Positions 62,501-64,000 of a DNA stretch of 64,000 nt are shown piece after piece. How positions within the stretch are numbered: position 1 is the first letter of the stretch; each line of letters begins with the position of its first letter. Where the stretch lies: the NCBI GenBank assembly GCA_964019055.1, contig CAXHSA010000093.1, positions 496,001 through 560,000 on the forward strand. Direction: 5' to 3'. A program made the position numbers and the translations under genes. Under the pieces are notes generated by a model that saw nothing but the letters and a program-made list of their open reading frames with translations, did no database searches and had not been told where the DNA came from. The DNA is from Anthopleura xanthogrammica (taxonomy: Eukaryota; Cnidaria; Anthozoa; Actiniaria; Actiniidae).

Positions 62501-64000
62501 TTTTTGCTGACAAAATTGGAAATTTGCTGAGAATTTTCTTTTGCTCAAAACACGACGTTTTCACTGCTAAACGCAAGTTTTGGCCGAGAAAAGCACATTT
62601 TGGGTGTCCAAAACACTGTTTTGCTGGGAAAAAAAACTTTTTAGCCCAAAAAACTGAAAAATGGCCATTTTGGCTCTCAAAACCAGGTTTTTCGCTTACG
62701 GCGTGACCTGTTTGCTGAAACCCCCACTTTTTGCTCATGATAATACCTCTTGAGATAAAAACACGACGTTTTGGCGAAAAAAAATTCGGTTTTGGCTGAG
62801 TAAAGGTGCTTTTTGGTCAAAAAAGCTGTTTTTTGCTGACAAAATTGGAAATTTGCTGAGAATTTTCTTTTGCTCAAAACACGACGTTTTCACTGCTAAA
62901 CGCAAGTTTTGGCCGAGAAAAGCACATTTTGGGTGTCCAAAACACTGTTTTGCTGGGAAAAAAAACTTTTTAGCCCAAAAAACTGAAAAATGGCCATTTT
63001 GGCTCTCAAAACCAGGTTTTTCGCTTACGGCGTGACCTGTTTGCTGAAACCCCCACTTTTTGCTCATGATAATACCTCTTGAGATAAAAACACGACGTTT
63101 TGGCGAAAAAAAATTCGGTTTTGGCTGAGTAAAGGTGCTTTTTGGTCAAAAAAGCTGTTTTTTGCTGACAAAATTGGAAATTTGCTGAGAATTTTCTTTT
63201 GCTCAAAACACGACGTTTTCACTGCTAAACGCAAGTTTTGGCCGAGAAAAGCACATTTTGGGTGTCCAAAACACTGTTTTGCTGGGAAAAAAAACTTTTT
63301 AGCCCAAAAAACTGAAAAATGGCCATTTTGGCTCTCAAAACCAGGTTTTTCGCTTACGGCGTGACCTGTTTGCTGAAACCCCCACTTTTTGCTCATGATA
63401 ATACCTCTTGAGATAAAAACACGACGTTTTGGCGAAAAAAAATTCGGTTTTGGCTGAGTAAAGGTGCTTTTTGGTCAAAAAAGCTGTTTTTTGCTGACAA
63501 AATTGGAAATTTGCTGAGAATTTTCTTTTGCTCAAAACACGACGTTTTCACTGCTAAACGCAAGTTTTGGCCGAGAAAAGCACATTTTGGGTGTCCAAAA
63601 CACTGTTTTGCTGGGAAAAAAAACTTTTTAGCCCAAAAAACTGAAAAATGGCCATTTTGGCTCTCAAAACCAGGTTTTTCGCTTACGGCGTGACCTGTTT
63701 GCTGAAACCCCCACTTTTTGCTCATGATAATACCTCTTGAGATAAAAACACGACGTTTTGGCGAAAAAAAATTCGGTTTTGGCTGAGTAAAGGTGCTTTT
63801 TGGTCAAAAAAGCTGTTTTTTGCTGACAAAATTGGAAATTTGCTGAGAATTTTCTTTTGCTCAAAACACGACGTTTTCACTGCTAAACGCAAGTTTTGGC
63901 CGAGAAAAGCACATTTTGGGTGTCCAAAACACTGTTTTGCTGGGAAAAAAAACTTTTTAGCCCAAAAAACTGAAAAATGGCCATTTTGGCTCTCAAAACC
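53511..64000 (+). repeat. Family-A block 4 (about 32 monomers)
   Basis: Copies are nearly identical to those of block 1. Exceptions are the 268-bp monomer at 54002-54269, CTTTTGGGTC near 54590, TTTTTTGCTT near 54791 and 57094 (seven monomers apart), a CTTTCGC near 55121, GCTGACGGCG near 59075 and one extra A in GCTTAACGG near 59734. From about 59.8 kb to the end I see no variant. The block continues beyond the window. Confidence 0.95.
54002..54269 (+). repeat. 268-bp monomer with a 61-bp internal deletion
   Basis: The sequence runs from ACACGACGTTTT straight into GCTGGGAAAA, joining phase 66 to phase 128 at the shared word GTTTT (54063-54067). Sixty-one bases are missing, which is three ~20.3-bp modules. 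The flanking modules stay in phase, so tract alternation is kept across the join. Confidence 0.95.

Larger units (their letters stand above)
1..64000 (+). repeat. Satellite array, 329-bp monomer, about 194 tandem copies
   Basis: The same 329-bp sequence recurs head to tail from the first to the last base with no reversed copy, no foreign insertion and no unique spacer. An equivalent monomer position occurs at 29 and again at 63511, 193 monomers later, so the mean period is 328.9 bp. Departures from 329 are mostly single-base changes in A or T runs, plus one 61-bp loss and two 20-bp gains. Neighbouring monomers within a block are usually identical or differ by a few bases, as expected for an array homogenised by unequal crossing-over and gene conversion. 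Composition is about 39% G+C. Scale and organisation indicate eukaryotic satellite DNA; chromosomal location and taxon cannot be read from the sequence. No gene-bearing stretch exists within it. Confidence 0.98.

Noticed and set aside
1..64000. Hundreds of open frames of 60-169 codons on both strands, rich in Lys and Phe
   Set aside because: They recur once per monomer because AAA and TTT runs encode Lys and Phe and stops are few. Since 329 is not divisible by three, no frame continues across monomers. Longer ones (156, 169 or 129 codons) arise only where an indel joins two frames. There is no sign of purifying selection on a product: A/B differences fall in any codon position.
1..64000. CRISPR array or other prokaryotic repeat system
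   Set aside because: There are no unique spacers between short identical repeats. The entire 329-bp unit repeats, and no cas-like gene is present.
1..64000. Transposable element or rDNA/5S tandem genes
   Set aside because: I found no reverse transcriptase, transposase or integrase frame, no terminal repeats, no target-site duplication, and no rRNA or tRNA-like sequence inside the monomer.

Overview
The whole 64-kb window is one uninterrupted head-to-tail satellite DNA array. I find no supportable protein gene, RNA gene, transposon, CRISPR array or unique sequence. The monomer is 329 bp, about 39% G+C by hand count, and about 194 copies lie in the same orientation. The window begins and ends inside the array, so neither edge is seen. 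Such an array points to a eukaryotic chromosome (centromeric, pericentromeric, subtelomeric or other heterochromatin). I cannot name the taxon. CpG is close to its expected frequency, and the roughly 10-bp phased A/T tracts resemble the periodic An/Tn clusters known from Caenorhabditis. That resemblance is suggestive only.

The structure is hierarchical. (i) Runs of A and runs of T alternate about every 10 bp, once per helical turn, so the basic unit is a ~20-bp T-tract/A-tract module and a monomer is worth about 16 modules. Rare length variants support this: one module (20 bp) was gained at 38151-38190 and 39159-39198, and three modules (61 bp) were lost near 54064. (ii) The 329-bp monomer has two families, A and B, differing at about 30 positions (about 91% identical). 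(iii) The families form alternating blocks, switching in register: A 1-7190, B 7191-23655, mosaic 23656-25555, B 25556-26930, A 26931-43030, B 43031-47875, A 47876-50157, B 50158-51828, mosaic 51829-52300, B 52301-53510, A 53511-64000. (iv) Within blocks, marker substitutions recur at whole multiples of the monomer, giving local higher-order repeats of 2, 3, 4, 5, 6, 7 and 9 monomers.

The many short open frames rich in Lys and Phe come from the AAA/TTT runs. Because 329 is not a multiple of three, a frame cannot continue from one monomer to the next, and I annotate none as genes. The most unusual aspects are the helically phased, strand-alternating tract architecture, the near-dinucleosome monomer length, and the record of unequal exchange and short conversion tracts between the two families.
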